Below, piece after piece: positions 36,807 to 47,167 of a stretch of DNA of 64,000 bases. Positions within the stretch are counted from its first letter, which is position 1, and every line of letters starts with the position of its first letter. The stretch comes from Demequina aestuarii (GTDB lineage Bacteria; Actinomycetota; Actinomycetes; Actinomycetales; Demequinaceae), in NCBI RefSeq assembly GCF_000975095.1, contig NZ_BBRD01000001.1:1507467-1571466 (forward strand), given 5' to 3'. The notes below the pieces were generated by a model. It ran no database searches and was not told where the DNA came from. It was given only the letters and a program-made list of their open reading frames with translations. A program made the position numbers and the translations under genes.

Positions 36807-37307
36807 ATGCAGAACCTCCGCATGCGTGTGATGAGAGAGTCCGACCTGCCCGCGATCCTCGCGCTCAACACCGCCGCCGCCCCCGCCGTCACCGACCTGA
36901 CGGAGGACGAGATGCGCGCCCTCATCGAGTTCTGTGACGTCAGCCTTGTCGCGCTCAACCGCACGGGCGACGTGATCGCGTTCCTGCTGAGCCTCGGCCA
37001 CGGCACCGCCTACGCCTCGGAGAACTACCGGTGGTTCGAGGACCGCGGCGTGCGCCACCAGTACATCGATAGGATCGTCGTCGCCGCGACGGCGCGCGGC
37101 ACGGGTGTGGGCCACGCGCTGTACGAGTCAGTGTTCGAGCGCGCCCGCGAGCGCGGCGCCACCGAGGTCACGGCCGAGGTCAACCTCGACCCGCCCAACC
37201 CGCGGTCGATGGACTTCCACGAACGCATGGGCTTCCGTCAGCTCGGCGAGCAGACCACCAAGGGCGGAGCGATTCGCGTGGCACTGCTGTCGCGCCCCGT
37301 CGACTGA
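36807..37307 (+). CDS. GNAT family N-acetyltransferase
   Basis: The 166-residue product is a single GNAT domain. The acetyl-CoA loop is visible as VVAATARGTGVGHALYE at about residues 94-110, and NPRSMDFHERMGFRQLG is the typical C-terminal signature. The substrate is unknown. The ATG lies six bases after CACAAT, a weak -10, so it may be leaderless; a GTG two codons earlier is possible. Confidence 0.82.
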   Translation: MQNLRMRVMRESDLPAILALNTAAAPAVTDLTEDEMRALIEFCDVSLVALNRTGDVIAFLLSLGHGTAYASENYRWFEDRGVRHQYIDRIVVAATARGTGVGHALYESVFERARERGATEVTAEVNLDPPNPRSMDFHERMGFRQLGEQTTKGGAIRVALLSRPVD

Positions 37308-37391
37308 CCGCCTTCTGAGGGCTCTCCCCCGGGGAACCTTCTCCTCGGAGCCCCTCCTCGCCTGCGACGCCGCGTCCGATGCGCGTGCCCG

Positions 37392-37397
37392 TACCAT
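37392..37397 (+). promoter_or_regulatory. Leaderless -10 (TACCAT) for the epimerase gene
   Basis: TACCAT is seven bases from the ATG at 37405, with no Shine-Dalgarno in between. Confidence 0.45.
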
Positions 37398-37404
37398 CGG
37401 GATC

Positions 37405-38442
37405 ATGCGCATCCTCATCGTCGGCGGCACCGGACTGATCTCATCGGAGCTCGCGGCCCTCGCGTCCGAGCGAGGAGACTCCCTCACCCTCGTCAACCGC
37501 GGCAACTCCCCCGTCGCGCCGCCACCTGAGGGCGCCGAGGTCATCCACGCCGACGCGACCGACGCGGCCGCCATGCGTGCGGCGCTGCGCGGGCGGCAGC
37601 TGCGCGGAGAGCGGTTCGACGCGGTGGTGCAGTGCGTCGCCTTCACTCCGGAGCACGTCGCCGAGGACGCCGAGACGTTCGCGCGCCTCACTGACCAGTA
37701 CGTCCTCGTCGCTACGGGCGCGTCCTACCGGACGGCCGAGCGCTTCCAGCTGCTGACCGAGCAGACGGGACAGGAGAACCTCTACTGGGAGTACGCGCGG
37801 CTCAAGCAGGCCGCCGAACAGGTGCTGCGCGACTCGACGGGGCTGCCGTGGACCATCGTCCGGCCCGCGCATACCTACGGGCCGTCGAAGATTCCCGCGT
37901 ACACCGGCAATTCCCGCCACCCATGGACGATCGTCGATCGCATGCGTCGCGGCGCCGACATCGTCATCCCCGGCGACGGCACATCGCTCTGGACCGTCAC
38001 GCACGCGCGCGATGTCGCGGCGGGAATCCTCGGGCTGCTCGGAAACGCCGATGCGATCGGCGCCGCGGTGCACATCACGTCCGACGAGGCGCTCACCTGG
38101 ACCGGCCTCTACCGTGAGATCGCTCGCGCCGCCGGTCTGAGCGACGAGCAGTTCGAAGCCCAGACAGTCTGCGTGCCCTCCGATGCGCTCGTGGCGGCCT
38201 CGCCTTCACAGGCAGGTTCGATCTACGGCGACAAGATGCACTCCGCGGTCTACGACACGTCACGCATCGCGGCCCTGGTGCCCGGCTGGAGCGCACGGAT
38301 CCCCTTCGACGAGGGCGTCGCCGAGGCGATCTCGTGGTTCGAGGCGCGACCCGACCGGCAGACCGTGGACGAGAACGCGAACGCGATGTTCGACCGGCTC
38401 GGCGCGATCTACCGAAGAGCCTTGGCGGACGCACGCGTGTAG
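37405..38442 (+). CDS. NAD-dependent epimerase/dehydratase (atypical SDR)
   Basis: The 345-residue product starts with the Rossmann motif ILIVGGTGLISSELA. In place of the usual YxxxK it has YWEYARLKQAAE (about residues 131-142), which aligns the Tyr and Lys of the extended SDR family. The middle contains WTIVRPAHTYGPSK, typical of sugar-nucleotide or isoflavone reductase-like epimerases. The substrate is unknown. The start is fixed by a leaderless -10 seven bases upstream. Confidence 0.82.
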   Translation: MRILIVGGTGLISSELAALASERGDSLTLVNRGNSPVAPPPEGAEVIHADATDAAAMRAALRGRQLRGERFDAVVQCVAFTPEHVAEDAETFARLTDQYVLVATGASYRTAERFQLLTEQTGQENLYWEYARLKQAAEQVLRDSTGLPWTIVRPAHTYGPSKIPAYTGNSRHPWTIVDRMRRGADIVIPGDGTSLWTVTHARDVAAGILGLLGNADAIGAAVHITSDEALTWTGLYREIARAAGLSDEQFEAQTVCVPSDALVAASPSQAGSIYGDKMHSAVYDTSRIAALVPGWSARIPFDEGVAEAISWFEARPDRQTVDENANAMFDRLGAIYRRALADARV

Positions 38443-38519
38443 CCGCACATCAGTGCGGCGCAGCCGCGCCCGCGCGTACAGTAAGGGGCAAGGCTCGCCC
38501 GTCCCGAGAGAGGTGCGTG

Positions 38520-39275
38520 ATGGGGACCTGGACTGGATCGTTGGCGCTTCTCGGTGGGTGCGTGCTCGCTCTCACCGCGTGCGGCGTGGGCCTTCCCCAG
38601 CCACCCGATCCGGCGACATCGATCACCTCCGTCGCGCCCGAGCCCGCTGCGCCGGCCGGCCCGCCGAGCGCATCGTCCGCAGGATCGTCGCCGTCGAGAG
38701 GGCCGGTGAACGCCCTTCCTGCCCCCGAGCCCTCCGTGCTCGACCTGCTGCCACGCTCGTGCCCGACCTTCGACGATGGGCACGACGCGGAGTACGTCGC
38801 CATCGAGCCACACCGGTACGCGCACGTGTGCCTGGGGATGACCTTCGCCGAGGCATCGGCCGCGATGCCGGGGCTCGACATCGCGGGAGACGCCTCCTGT
38901 CCGTGGCACGCGGACATCGTGAGCGCGACGCCCTTGGTGATCTCTGCGGTGACCAGCAGGGACGAGCCGGGCCAGCAGATCCTGGCGCTGCGAGTGGCTT
39001 ACCTCGCGGACCTTGCGGGGCTCGACCCGTGGGAGATTCCGCGCACAGCAGAGGCCGTCGGGATCGGCTCGACACGCGAGGCGGTGAGGGCGGCGTACCC
39101 CGGAGCCGAGGAGCGGACGGTCGAGGATCCTGAACGCGGGCCGCGGGATCAGATGATCGCACCGCAAGGCGCCGGGCTCGCCTATGTATTCGACGTGACG
39201 GACGGCCTCGTCAGCGAGATGACCTGGGGCATCGGCCTGGACCACGGCGTGACCGGCGACCTCTGCACCGGGTGA
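38520..39275 (+). CDS. Putative lipoprotein of unknown function
   Basis: The 251-residue product has a signal peptide ending in the lipobox LTAC (Cys at residue 21), then a Pro/Ser/Ala-rich linker to about residue 65, and a globular domain with four further cysteines. It is predicted to be anchored outside the membrane. No family is recognised. A possible -10 TACAGT lies at 38477 and GAGAGAGG acts as ribosome binding site. Its cysteines may form extracellular disulphides. Confidence 0.7.
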   Translation: MGTWTGSLALLGGCVLALTACGVGLPQPPDPATSITSVAPEPAAPAGPPSASSAGSSPSRGPVNALPAPEPSVLDLLPRSCPTFDDGHDAEYVAIEPHRYAHVCLGMTFAEASAAMPGLDIAGDASCPWHADIVSATPLVISAVTSRDEPGQQILALRVAYLADLAGLDPWEIPRTAEAVGIGSTREAVRAAYPGAEERTVEDPERGPRDQMIAPQGAGLAYVFDVTDGLVSEMTWGIGLDHGVTGDLCTG

Positions 39276-39355
39276 GAGTCCCCGCACGAGCACAGCGAGC
39301 CCGGGGGCATCGCGGGACGGCCCGATGGTCCCGGTGGGCGGTGGCGGCGGAGTCG

Positions 39356-39361
39356 TACCCT
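39356..39361 (+). promoter_or_regulatory. Leaderless -10 (TACCCT) for the TetR gene
   Basis: TACCCT ends six bases before the GTG start at 39368. A GGAGGG sequence occupies the gap but touches the start codon, so it cannot serve as a normal ribosome binding site. Confidence 0.4.
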
Positions 39362-39367
39362 GGAGGG

Positions 39368-39994
39368 GTGAGACTTCCCCGCTTGCGTCGCGCCCGTCCC
39401 GGGACGTCCGTGGTCGTGTCCGACGACGACGTCCTCGAGGCCGCTGTACGGGTATTCGTCGCCTCGCCGGAGGCGTCGCTTGCCGACGTCGGTCGCCACG
39501 CGAGAGTCGATCTGCGCGAGATGACGGCGAGGTTCGGCTCGCGCGAAGCGGTGATCGATCGCGTGATCATGCGGGGAGCTCGCCGGATCGCACGCGGCGC
39601 GGTGCTCGAGGACGGATCGCCTGCGGAGCAGATCGCGCTGCTGGTCGCTCGCCTGTGGGATGACCAGGAGCCCGTGGCGCCCTTCATCACCCTGGGCGTG
39701 CGCGCCCACCTGCGCGTGCCCGTCGAGGAGGCGCTCGCCCCGGCGCGCGCACTCTTCGCCGATGCGGTGGCCCGGGGCGCGGCGGACGGCACGCTGCGTG
39801 CCGACGTGTCCCCGCGCGCGGTGGCGTGGCTCATCGAGCAGTCGGTGCTGGACTGCCTCGAGGCGCTCGCTCGCGGCCTGATGGAGGACGAGGACGGCCG
39901 CACGTTCGTGATCCGGCAGGCTCTCGCCACGGCGGGACTGGGGTGGACGGAGGCCGCCGCGGTGACCGACGCAGTGACAAAGCGGATCTCGTGA
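39368..39994 (+). CDS. TetR family transcriptional regulator
   Basis: The 208-residue product has a short basic N-terminal tail and a degenerate TetR helix-turn-helix (ASLADVGRHARVDLREMTARFGS) at about residues 36-58, followed by an all-helical ligand domain. The next gene in the same direction, 58 bases downstream, is a zinc-type alcohol dehydrogenase-like reductase that it may control, though no shared operator was found. The ligand is unknown. Confidence 0.78.
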   Translation: MRLPRLRRARPGTSVVVSDDDVLEAAVRVFVASPEASLADVGRHARVDLREMTARFGSREAVIDRVIMRGARRIARGAVLEDGSPAEQIALLVARLWDDQEPVAPFITLGVRAHLRVPVEEALAPARALFADAVARGAADGTLRADVSPRAVAWLIEQSVLDCLEALARGLMEDEDGRTFVIRQALATAGLGWTEAAAVTDAVTKRIS

Positions 39995-40052
39995 GCACAG
40001 GGAGCCGTCCCACGAACGTGGCCCGAACGGTCACACAGACAGGAGTGACGTG

Positions 40053-41042
40053 ATGAGAGCGATCGCGAGCGACGAGGGCCTTCCCCTCGACGACCCGCAG
40101 GCCCTGCGCGATGCGGAGGTGCCCGAGCCGGAGCCCGGTCCACTCGACGTGCTGGTGCGCGTCGAGGCAGTGTCGGTCAACCCCGTCGACGTCAAGAAGC
40201 GACGCTCGCACAAGGCCGGGCGCGGTCCGCTCATCGCGGGCTACGACGGCGCCGGCGTGGTGATCGGCGTGGGCCGCGACGTCCACGGCCTGAAGGAGGG
40301 CGATGAGGTCTGGTGGTCCGGCGACGCGACCCGGCCGGGGTCCAATGCGGAGCGACAGGCCGTCGATCACCGCATCGTCGCCCGCAAGCCCGAGTCTGCG
40401 ACCTTCGCCGACGCCGCCTCGCTGCCGCTCACCGCGATCACGGCGTGGGAGTCCCTCTTCGACCACCTGCGCCTGAACCGTGAGGACCACGGCACCATGG
40501 TGATCGTCGGGGGCGCTGGTGGCGTGGGGTCGATCCTGACACAGCTCGCCAAGCGGCTGACAGCACTCCGAGTGATCGCGACCGCGTCGCGTCACGAGTC
40601 TGAGGCGTGGGCGCTGCGCATGGGCGCCGATGCGGTCGCGAACCATCGCGACCTGGTGGCGACGGTGACGGACCTCGCACCTGACGGCGTCGACTACGTC
40701 TTCTCCTCGTACACTTGCGGAAACGTCGAGGCCTTCGCGAAGATCCTGAAGCCGTTCGGCCACGCCGTGTCGATCGACGGCACCGACGAGTCGCTCCTGC
40801 CCCTGTTCGCCAAGTCGGCCAGCATGCACTGGGAGTACATGTTCACGCGTTCGCGCTACGGCACGTGGGACATCGCGGAGCAGTCGCGGATCCTGAGCGC
40901 AGTCGCTGACCTGGTGGACCGTGGCGAGGTGATGCCGACCGCCACGCATTACATCGATGACTTCACGGCGGACGGGATCCGCGAGGCCCATCGCCTGGTC
41001 GAGTCCCAGGCGATGATCGGCAAGGTCGTGGTGCACCGCTGA
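40053..41042 (+). CDS. Zinc-type alcohol dehydrogenase-like / quinone reductase family protein
   Basis: The 329-residue MDR protein has NPVDVKKRRS near residue 46, the cofactor motif IVGGAGGVGSILTQLAKRL at about 151-169, and SMHWEYMFTRS near residue 269, a signature of the YfmJ/ZADH-like subgroup. No catalytic zinc cysteines are evident despite the common subgroup name. AGGAG is seven bases before the ATG; a GTG immediately before it is less favoured. It probably forms a unit with the preceding TetR gene. Confidence 0.85.
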   Translation: MRAIASDEGLPLDDPQALRDAEVPEPEPGPLDVLVRVEAVSVNPVDVKKRRSHKAGRGPLIAGYDGAGVVIGVGRDVHGLKEGDEVWWSGDATRPGSNAERQAVDHRIVARKPESATFADAASLPLTAITAWESLFDHLRLNREDHGTMVIVGGAGGVGSILTQLAKRLTALRVIATASRHESEAWALRMGADAVANHRDLVATVTDLAPDGVDYVFSSYTCGNVEAFAKILKPFGHAVSIDGTDESLLPLFAKSASMHWEYMFTRSRYGTWDIAEQSRILSAVADLVDRGEVMPTATHYIDDFTADGIREAHRLVESQAMIGKVVVHR

Positions 41043-41091
41043 CGTCGCCAGGGGTTCCGTGCGGACCGCATCTGGGCCATACTCGGGCACC

Positions 41092-41748
41092 ATGCGACTG
41101 AGACACGTTCTGACGGTCCTCGCCTCGGCATCGGCTCTCGCCCTCACCGCGTGCAGCAACGACGCCTCCCCCGGTCCGTCGCCCGACAGCGCATCTCCGA
41201 GCGGTGGCGCGGGCCAGACGACGGCGCCTCAGCCGAGCGCCAGCGGTCCCGACTCGTCCGGAAGCACCACGGCGCCGGGCGCGGACCCGTACTGCGAGGA
41301 GGCGGACGACGGCTATCTCGCCATGACCGATCTGCTCGACGCGACGGACGTCAAGAGCGCCCAGACGGGCATCGACGACAACGGCGGAGACGTCGGGCTG
41401 ATGAATGGCGCCGGAGACCAGATGATCGCGGCCATGGACCGTGTGGTCGCCGCGTGGACCGCCGCACAGGAGCGCATCGACGACTCACCGTGGGACGACA
41501 CGGGTGCCGCAGTCACGAGCACCGAGGCGACCGAATCGTTCACCCGGTACTTCGACTACCTCGACGCCTTTGCACGCCCCGAGGCCGAGGCCGCAGCGTC
41601 TGCGGCGACCATGGAGGAGTACACGAACGCCACCGTCGCACTGCTGAGTGCGCCGGGCGTCGCGGAGACCGCCGCCGAGGGCGCCGGCGCGATCGGCACC
41701 ATCCTGGAGTACACCCTCGAGCGCTGCGGAGATCTGCCCTCGGACTGA
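41092..41748 (+). CDS. Putative lipoprotein of unknown function
   Basis: The 218-residue product has a signal peptide with lipobox LTAC (Cys at residue 21), a Ser/Pro/Gly/Thr-rich linker to about residue 68 and a mostly helical, Ala-rich acidic domain with two cysteines that could pair. It should be a surface lipoprotein. No family is recognised. It converges on the transaldolase gene with 24 bases between stops. Confidence 0.7.
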   Translation: MRLRHVLTVLASASALALTACSNDASPGPSPDSASPSGGAGQTTAPQPSASGPDSSGSTTAPGADPYCEEADDGYLAMTDLLDATDVKSAQTGIDDNGGDVGLMNGAGDQMIAAMDRVVAAWTAAQERIDDSPWDDTGAAVTSTEATESFTRYFDYLDAFARPEAEAAASAATMEEYTNATVALLSAPGVAETAAEGAGAIGTILEYTLERCGDLPSD

Positions 41749-41772
41749 CAGGCAAGCGTCGATGCCGAGCCG

Positions 41773-42909
41773 TCAGTCGCCCTTCTGCTTCTTGACCGTC
41801 GCGAGCAGGTCCTGCCACGAATCCACGAACTTCTGAATGCCCTCGACCTCGAGCTGCTGCGTCACGTCGTCCATGTCGACGCCGGCATCGGCAAGGCGCG
41901 CGAAATCGGCGCGAGCCTTGTCGTATGAGCCCCGGACGGTGTCCCACTCCCCCGCGCCTTCTGCACGACCGGCAGGGACGACGCCGTGGTCGGCGAAGGC
42001 GTCGATCGTGGCCTGGGGCATGGTGTTGACGGTGCCAGGGGTGACGAGCTCGTCGACGTACAGCGTGTCGGCGTAGGCATCGTCCTTCACCGAGGTGGAC
42101 GCCCACAGCGGGCGCTGAGGATGCGCGCCCGCCTCAGCGAGCGCGGTCCAGCGGTCGGACGCCAGCACCTGCTCGTGGTGCTCGAACGCGAGCCGGGCGT
42201 TCGCGAGCGCGGCGGTGCCGCGCGCCGGAGAATCGGGACCGATCGCGTCGAGTCGGCCGTCGACCTCGGCGTCGACGCGGCTGATGAAGAACGACGCCAC
42301 CGACCCGATCCGCGACAGGTCATGGCCGTTCTCCCGAGCCTGCTCGAGCCCGGCGAGGAAGGCGTCAACCACGTCGCGGTAGCGCTCGAGCGAGAAGATG
42401 AGCGTGACGTTGACCGAGATGCCGAGCGCGAGCGCGTGCGTGATGGCAGGGAGGCCCTCGACGGTGGCCGGGATCTTGATCATCGCGTTGGGACGGTCCA
42501 CAAGCCACCACAGCTGCTTGGCCTCCGCGATCGTCGCGTCGGTGTCGCGCGCGAACCGCGGGTCCACCTCGATCGACACGCGGCCGTCGACGCCGTCCGT
42601 GGCCTCGTAGACGGGCCGCAGCACGTCGCAGGCCTCGCGGACATCGGCGGTGGTGATCATCCGCACGGCCTCGTCGACCCCCACGCCACGAGCGGCCAGG
42701 TCGGCGATCTGCGCGTCGTACTGGTCAGAGCCAGCGACCGCAGCGGCGAAGATCGACGGGTTGGTGGTGACGCCCACGATCGCACTGACGTCGATGTCGC
42801 GCTCCAGGGTGCCGGAGCGCAGGCGTTCACGGCTCAGGTCGTCGAGCCAGATCGACACTCCCGCTTCGGACAGTGCGGCCAGTGAGGAGGGGTGAGTGGT
42901 CGCGGTCAT
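41773..42909 (-). CDS. tal: Transaldolase
   Basis: Transaldolase exchanges C3 units in the non-oxidative pentose phosphate pathway. The 378-residue product belongs to the actinobacterial TalB type: [12 protein letters not shown] at about residues 46-57, [14 protein letters not shown], the Schiff-base lysine in NAMIKIPAT at about 142-150, and [15 protein letters not shown] precedes the ATG. It is divergent from zwf, so the two pentose phosphate units share a 150-base regulatory region. Confidence 0.95.
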   Translation of the reverse strand: MTATTHPSSLAALSEAGVSIWLDDLSRERLRSGTLERDIDVSAIVGVTTNPSIFAAAVAGSDQYDAQIADLAARGVGVDEAVRMITTADVREACDVLRPVYEATDGVDGRVSIEVDPRFARDTDATIAEAKQLWWLVDRPNAMIKIPATVEGLPAITHALALGISVNVTLIFSLERYRDVVDAFLAGLEQARENGHDLSRIGSVASFFISRVDAEVDGRLDAIGPDSPARGTAALANARLAFEHHEQVLASDRWTALAEAGAHPQRPLWASTSVKDDAYADTLYVDELVTPGTVNTMPQATIDAFADHGVVPAGRAEGAGEWDTVRGSYDKARADFARLADAGVDMDDVTQQLEVEGIQKFVDSWQDLLATVKKQKGD

Positions 42910-42996
42910 GGGGAGGCTCCTTCGCGTCGGGGGGTGGTCTGCCGTGGTCAACGTGCCACCCCGTGCCGCGCATTCCGTGAAGGACACGAGTGGCGT

Positions 42997-43014
42997 GTGC
43001 GCGTCCACGCGCAC
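42997..43014. promoter_or_regulatory. 18-bp inverted repeat in the tal-zwf divergent spacer
   Basis: A perfect palindrome, GTGCGCGT-CC-ACGCGCAC, lies just upstream of TAGGGT (43016-43021), a plausible -10 for zwf, so it sits in the -35/spacer region. A second, wider repeat, GGGGTGG ... CCACCCC, lies about 40 bases further upstream. Both are candidate operators for joint control of the pentose phosphate genes. Confidence 0.45.
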
Positions 43015-43059
43015 GTAGGGTGGTCAGTGGAATCGTCCCTGCTCCTGAAAGGAGCCCCC

Positions 43060-44475
43060 ATGCCCGGCGCCGCCCCCGAGACCCGGTCCGATTCGCTCGT
43101 CTTCTTTGGCGCGAGCGGAGACCTCGCCCGCAAGTCGATCTTCCCGTCGCTGTACCGGATGGTGAAGTCCGGCGACCTCGACGTGCCCGTGGTGGGAGTC
43201 GCGTTCTCCCAGTGGGACGTCGACGATCTCAAGGCCCGCGCCCGCGAGTCCGTCGCCGCCTCCGACGGCGGCGTCGACGACGAGGAGGCGATGGACCGCC
43301 TGCTCGGCCTGCTCCGCTACGTCGACGGCGACTACAACGACCCGGCCACCTTCGCGCTGCTGCGCGACGAGCTCGCGGAGTGTGCGGCACCCACCCACTA
43401 CCTGGCGATCCCTCCCGTGCTGTTCGGCACGGTGGTCGAGGGGCTCCAGTCGGTGGGGCTGCACGAGAACGGGCGCGTGGTGGTCGAGAAGCCCTTCGGC
43501 CGCGACCTGGCGAGCGCGCAGGAGCTCGACGCGGTGATCACCCAGGCGTTCGATCAGCCGGCGATCTTCCGCATCGACCACTTTCTGGGCAAGGAGGAGA
43601 TCATGAATCTCCTCTACTTCCGCTTCGCCAACGCGATGTTCGAGCCGCTGTGGAACCGCACCCACATCGAGTCGATCCAGGTGACGCTCGCCGAGGACTT
43701 CGGGGTCAGTGGCCGCGGTGGGTTCTACGAATCGGCGGGCGCGCTGCGGGACGTCATTCAGAACCACCTGTTCCAGGTGGTCGCGCTGCTCACCATGGAC
43801 GCCCCCGCCTATCAGGGCTACGGCGCCGTGCAGTCCGCCAAGGTCAACGTCTTCAAGGCCATGCGCCCCCTCACCAGGCACGACTATGTGAGAGGCCAGT
43901 TCCGCGGCTATCGCGACGAACCCGACGTCGCCGCCAACTCCGACGTCGAGACCTATGCCGCCGTCAAGATCCACATCGACTCCTGGCGGTGGGCGGGCGT
44001 GCCCATCTACATCCGCACCGGCAAGTCACTGGCGGTCTCCGCCGGCGAGGTCGTGGTCAACTTCAGGCGACCGCCGCAGGCACTGTTCGAGGACGCCCTG
44101 GATCCCGACCAGCACCCCAACCGCCTGCGGTTCCGGCTGTCGCCGGTCAGCGAGATCGGCCTCGGGGTCCGGGTCAAGCGCCCCGGCGAGGAGTTCGTGG
44201 GTCACGAGCAGGAGCTGCGCCTTCCCACCGAGAGCCCTCTCGAGGTCGAGCCCTACGAGCGGCTCCTCGCCGATGCGCTGCGGGGCGACAGCGCCCTGTT
44301 CACCCACGAGGACTCCGTCGAGGCCGCATGGCGCGTCGTCGACGCGATTCTCACCGACCACACCCCGGCGATCCCCTACGAGCCCGGCAGCTGGGGGCCG
44401 GAGGAGGCCGCGGGCCGCCTCATCGGCGAGGACGGCCCGTGGCTCAATCCGCGCGTCGAAACCCAGCACCCTTGA
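43060..44475 (+). CDS. zwf: Glucose-6-phosphate 1-dehydrogenase
   Basis: Oxidises glucose-6-phosphate to 6-phosphogluconolactone. The 471-residue product has the Rossmann motif FFGASGDLARKSIFP at about residues 15-29, the substrate motif RIDHFLGKEEIMNL at about 171-184 and the KPFGRDL cofactor region. Slightly shorter than the usual 480-510 residues. GAAAGGAG precedes the ATG; a longer frame upstream crosses the promoter and is rejected. The gene is 49 bases upstream of gnd. Confidence 0.95.
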   Translation: MPGAAPETRSDSLVFFGASGDLARKSIFPSLYRMVKSGDLDVPVVGVAFSQWDVDDLKARARESVAASDGGVDDEEAMDRLLGLLRYVDGDYNDPATFALLRDELAECAAPTHYLAIPPVLFGTVVEGLQSVGLHENGRVVVEKPFGRDLASAQELDAVITQAFDQPAIFRIDHFLGKEEIMNLLYFRFANAMFEPLWNRTHIESIQVTLAEDFGVSGRGGFYESAGALRDVIQNHLFQVVALLTMDAPAYQGYGAVQSAKVNVFKAMRPLTRHDYVRGQFRGYRDEPDVAANSDVETYAAVKIHIDSWRWAGVPIYIRTGKSLAVSAGEVVVNFRRPPQALFEDALDPDQHPNRLRFRLSPVSEIGLGVRVKRPGEEFVGHEQELRLPTESPLEVEPYERLLADALRGDSALFTHEDSVEAAWRVVDAILTDHTPAIPYEPGSWGPEEAAGRLIGEDGPWLNPRVETQHP

Positions 44476-44524
44476 CCACCCCACGCACGGCACTCGCAGG
44501 ACTCGGACACGACGAGGAGACGAC

Positions 44525-45565
<1,041 letters not shown>

Positions 45566-45590
45566 CCGCATCGGACGACGGCCGATGCGG
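45566..45590. terminator. Bidirectional stem-loop between gnd and the convergent membrane protein gene
   Basis: A perfect 9-bp stem, CCGCATCGG-N7-CCGATGCGG, starts at the first base after the gnd stop and fills most of the 33-base gap between convergent genes. There is no U-tract, as is common for high-G+C terminators. Each arm is a copy of the octamer over-represented in this window. Confidence 0.65.
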
Positions 45591-45598
45591 GTGCGCGG

Positions 45599-46081
45599 TC
45601 AGGCGCCCATGCGCCCTGAGAGGGCCTCAAGCAGCGCGGCCTCGTCGTCCACGCCCAGGTAGACCTGGCCGCCGTCGCGGACGGTCAGCACCACGGCGGT
45701 CGTGCCGCGCGTGGTGTACGCGACGGCATTCGGCAGGCGGTGGCTCCACCTCCACCCCCATCCACCGAAGTCCTTGAGCGGCCGGTACGCGCGCTGCTCG
45801 ACTGCGGTGATGTCGTCGAGGGCGATCACCTTGTTCACCACGCCCGCGAACGAGACGCGCACATGAGTCGTCTCCACCGTGATGGTGAGCGGCATCCAGA
45901 ACAGCGCGATCATGGCCGCGACGACGACCGCGCCCGTCGCCCAGGCCGCCGCGGACTCCCCCGGCTCTTCCCCCATGCCGCCCGCCGCGAAGGCGACCCC
46001 ACAGAGCAGCACGGCGCCCACGAGCAGCCACCGAGCGACGGGGTTCTGGTGCAGGTACTCACGAGAGCGGAAGGCGACCAT
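45599..46081 (-). CDS. Small membrane protein with PH-like domain, unknown function
   Basis: The 160-residue product has two hydrophobic segments (about residues 18-36 and 47-66) followed by a soluble domain with ITVETTHVRVSFAGVVNKV and a basic/tryptophan-rich loop (GGWGWRWSHRLPN), resembling small actinobacterial membrane proteins with a pleckstrin-like beta domain. The function is unknown. The ATG is chosen over an upstream GTG because it begins at the membrane domain. Confidence 0.65.
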   Translation of the reverse strand: MVAFRSREYLHQNPVARWLLVGAVLLCGVAFAAGGMGEEPGESAAAWATGAVVVAAMIALFWMPLTITVETTHVRVSFAGVVNKVIALDDITAVEQRAYRPLKDFGGWGWRWSHRLPNAVAYTTRGTTAVVLTVRDGGQVYLGVDDEAALLEALSGRMGA

Positions 46082-46226
46082 GGCACCCACCCTGTCACGC
46101 TCATCGGCTGGCGGAGCTCGTCGCCGAAACGGAATCCCTCGCGCGGAGGCGGGGTTGTTGCACACGACAGGGGCGCGACGCCACCGCGATGCGCCCGCAC
46201 CGCACCCGTCAACCTCCGGAGGCACC

Positions 46227-47123
46227 ATGTCTTTCGACCAGCTCACGTTCGACAACCCGGCCGAGCGCTACGCGCACCTCAAGGCCAAGAAGCAGAAGCA
46301 GCCGCTCCCCGGTCTCGACAGCGAGCTCGATCCCCAGGCCGACCACGGCGAGGAGACCTACCGCGGCACGGGGCGACTGCAGGGGCGCAAGGCGCTCATC
46401 ACCGGCGGCGACTCTGGGATCGGCGCGGCCGTCGCCATCGCATACGCTCGCGAAGGCGCCGACGTGGTCATCAACTACCTCGAGTCGGAGCGCGCGGACG
46501 CCGAGCGCATCGGCGGACTCATCGAGCACGAGGGCGGCAAGGCGGTGCTGATCGCGGGCGACATCCGCCACCGCGACTTCTGCCGCGAGCTCGTGGCGAA
46601 GTCCGTCGACGCCCTCGGCGGGCTCGACATCCTCGTCAACAATGCCGGCCACCAGGTGTTCTACGAGGACTTCGAGGACCTCACCGACGAGAACCTGGAC
46701 CGGACCATGAAGACCAATGTCTACGCGATGTTCTGGATCACCCAGGACGCACTCCAGCACATGGGCCCGGGGTCGACCATCATCAACACCAGCTCGGTGC
46801 AGTCGTACAAGCCATCGCCGGTGATCATCGACTACGCCACCACCAAGGCCGCGATCGTGGGCTTCACGAAGGGGCTCGCGATGCAGCTCGCGGAGAAGGG
46901 CATCCGCGTCAATACGGTGGCGCCGGGGCCGATCTGGACCCCACTGCAGGTGACGGAGGGCCAGCCTCAGGAGAAGCTTGAGAACTTTGGCGAGGTCACC
47001 GCCCTGGGCCGCATGGGGCAGCCAGTGGAGCTCGCTCCCGCCTACGTGTTCCTCGCCTCGCCTGAGTCCAGCTACGTCGTGGGCGAGACCATCAACGTCA
47101 ACGGTGGCATGCCCGTCCCGTGA
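46227..47123 (+). CDS. SDR family oxidoreductase, YhxC/YdaD-like general stress type
   Basis: The 298-residue product is a classical short-chain dehydrogenase with an N-terminal extension of about 45 residues (PGLDSELDPQADHGEETYRGTG), which is the hallmark of the YhdF/YdaD/YgfF-like group. It has the cofactor motif TGGDSGIGAA at about residues 57-66, NNAG, and the catalytic S...YATTK at about 190-208. TCCGGAGG precedes the ATG. The substrate is unknown; relatives are stress-induced. Confidence 0.9.
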   Translation: MSFDQLTFDNPAERYAHLKAKKQKQPLPGLDSELDPQADHGEETYRGTGRLQGRKALITGGDSGIGAAVAIAYAREGADVVINYLESERADAERIGGLIEHEGGKAVLIAGDIRHRDFCRELVAKSVDALGGLDILVNNAGHQVFYEDFEDLTDENLDRTMKTNVYAMFWITQDALQHMGPGSTIINTSSVQSYKPSPVIIDYATTKAAIVGFTKGLAMQLAEKGIRVNTVAPGPIWTPLQVTEGQPQEKLENFGEVTALGRMGQPVELAPAYVFLASPESSYVVGETINVNGGMPVP

Positions 47124-47145
47124 CCCGCAGGACGGCGCCCGGCCG

Positions 47146-47167
47146 CGCCGCCCCTCACGGGGCGACG
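47146..47167. terminator. Stem-loop at convergent gene ends
   Basis: A stem CGCCCC-TCAC-GGGGCG extended to nine pairs with one mismatch lies 23 bases after the SDR stop and overlaps the stop codon of the small minus-strand ORF. It may end transcription in both directions. Confidence 0.55.
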
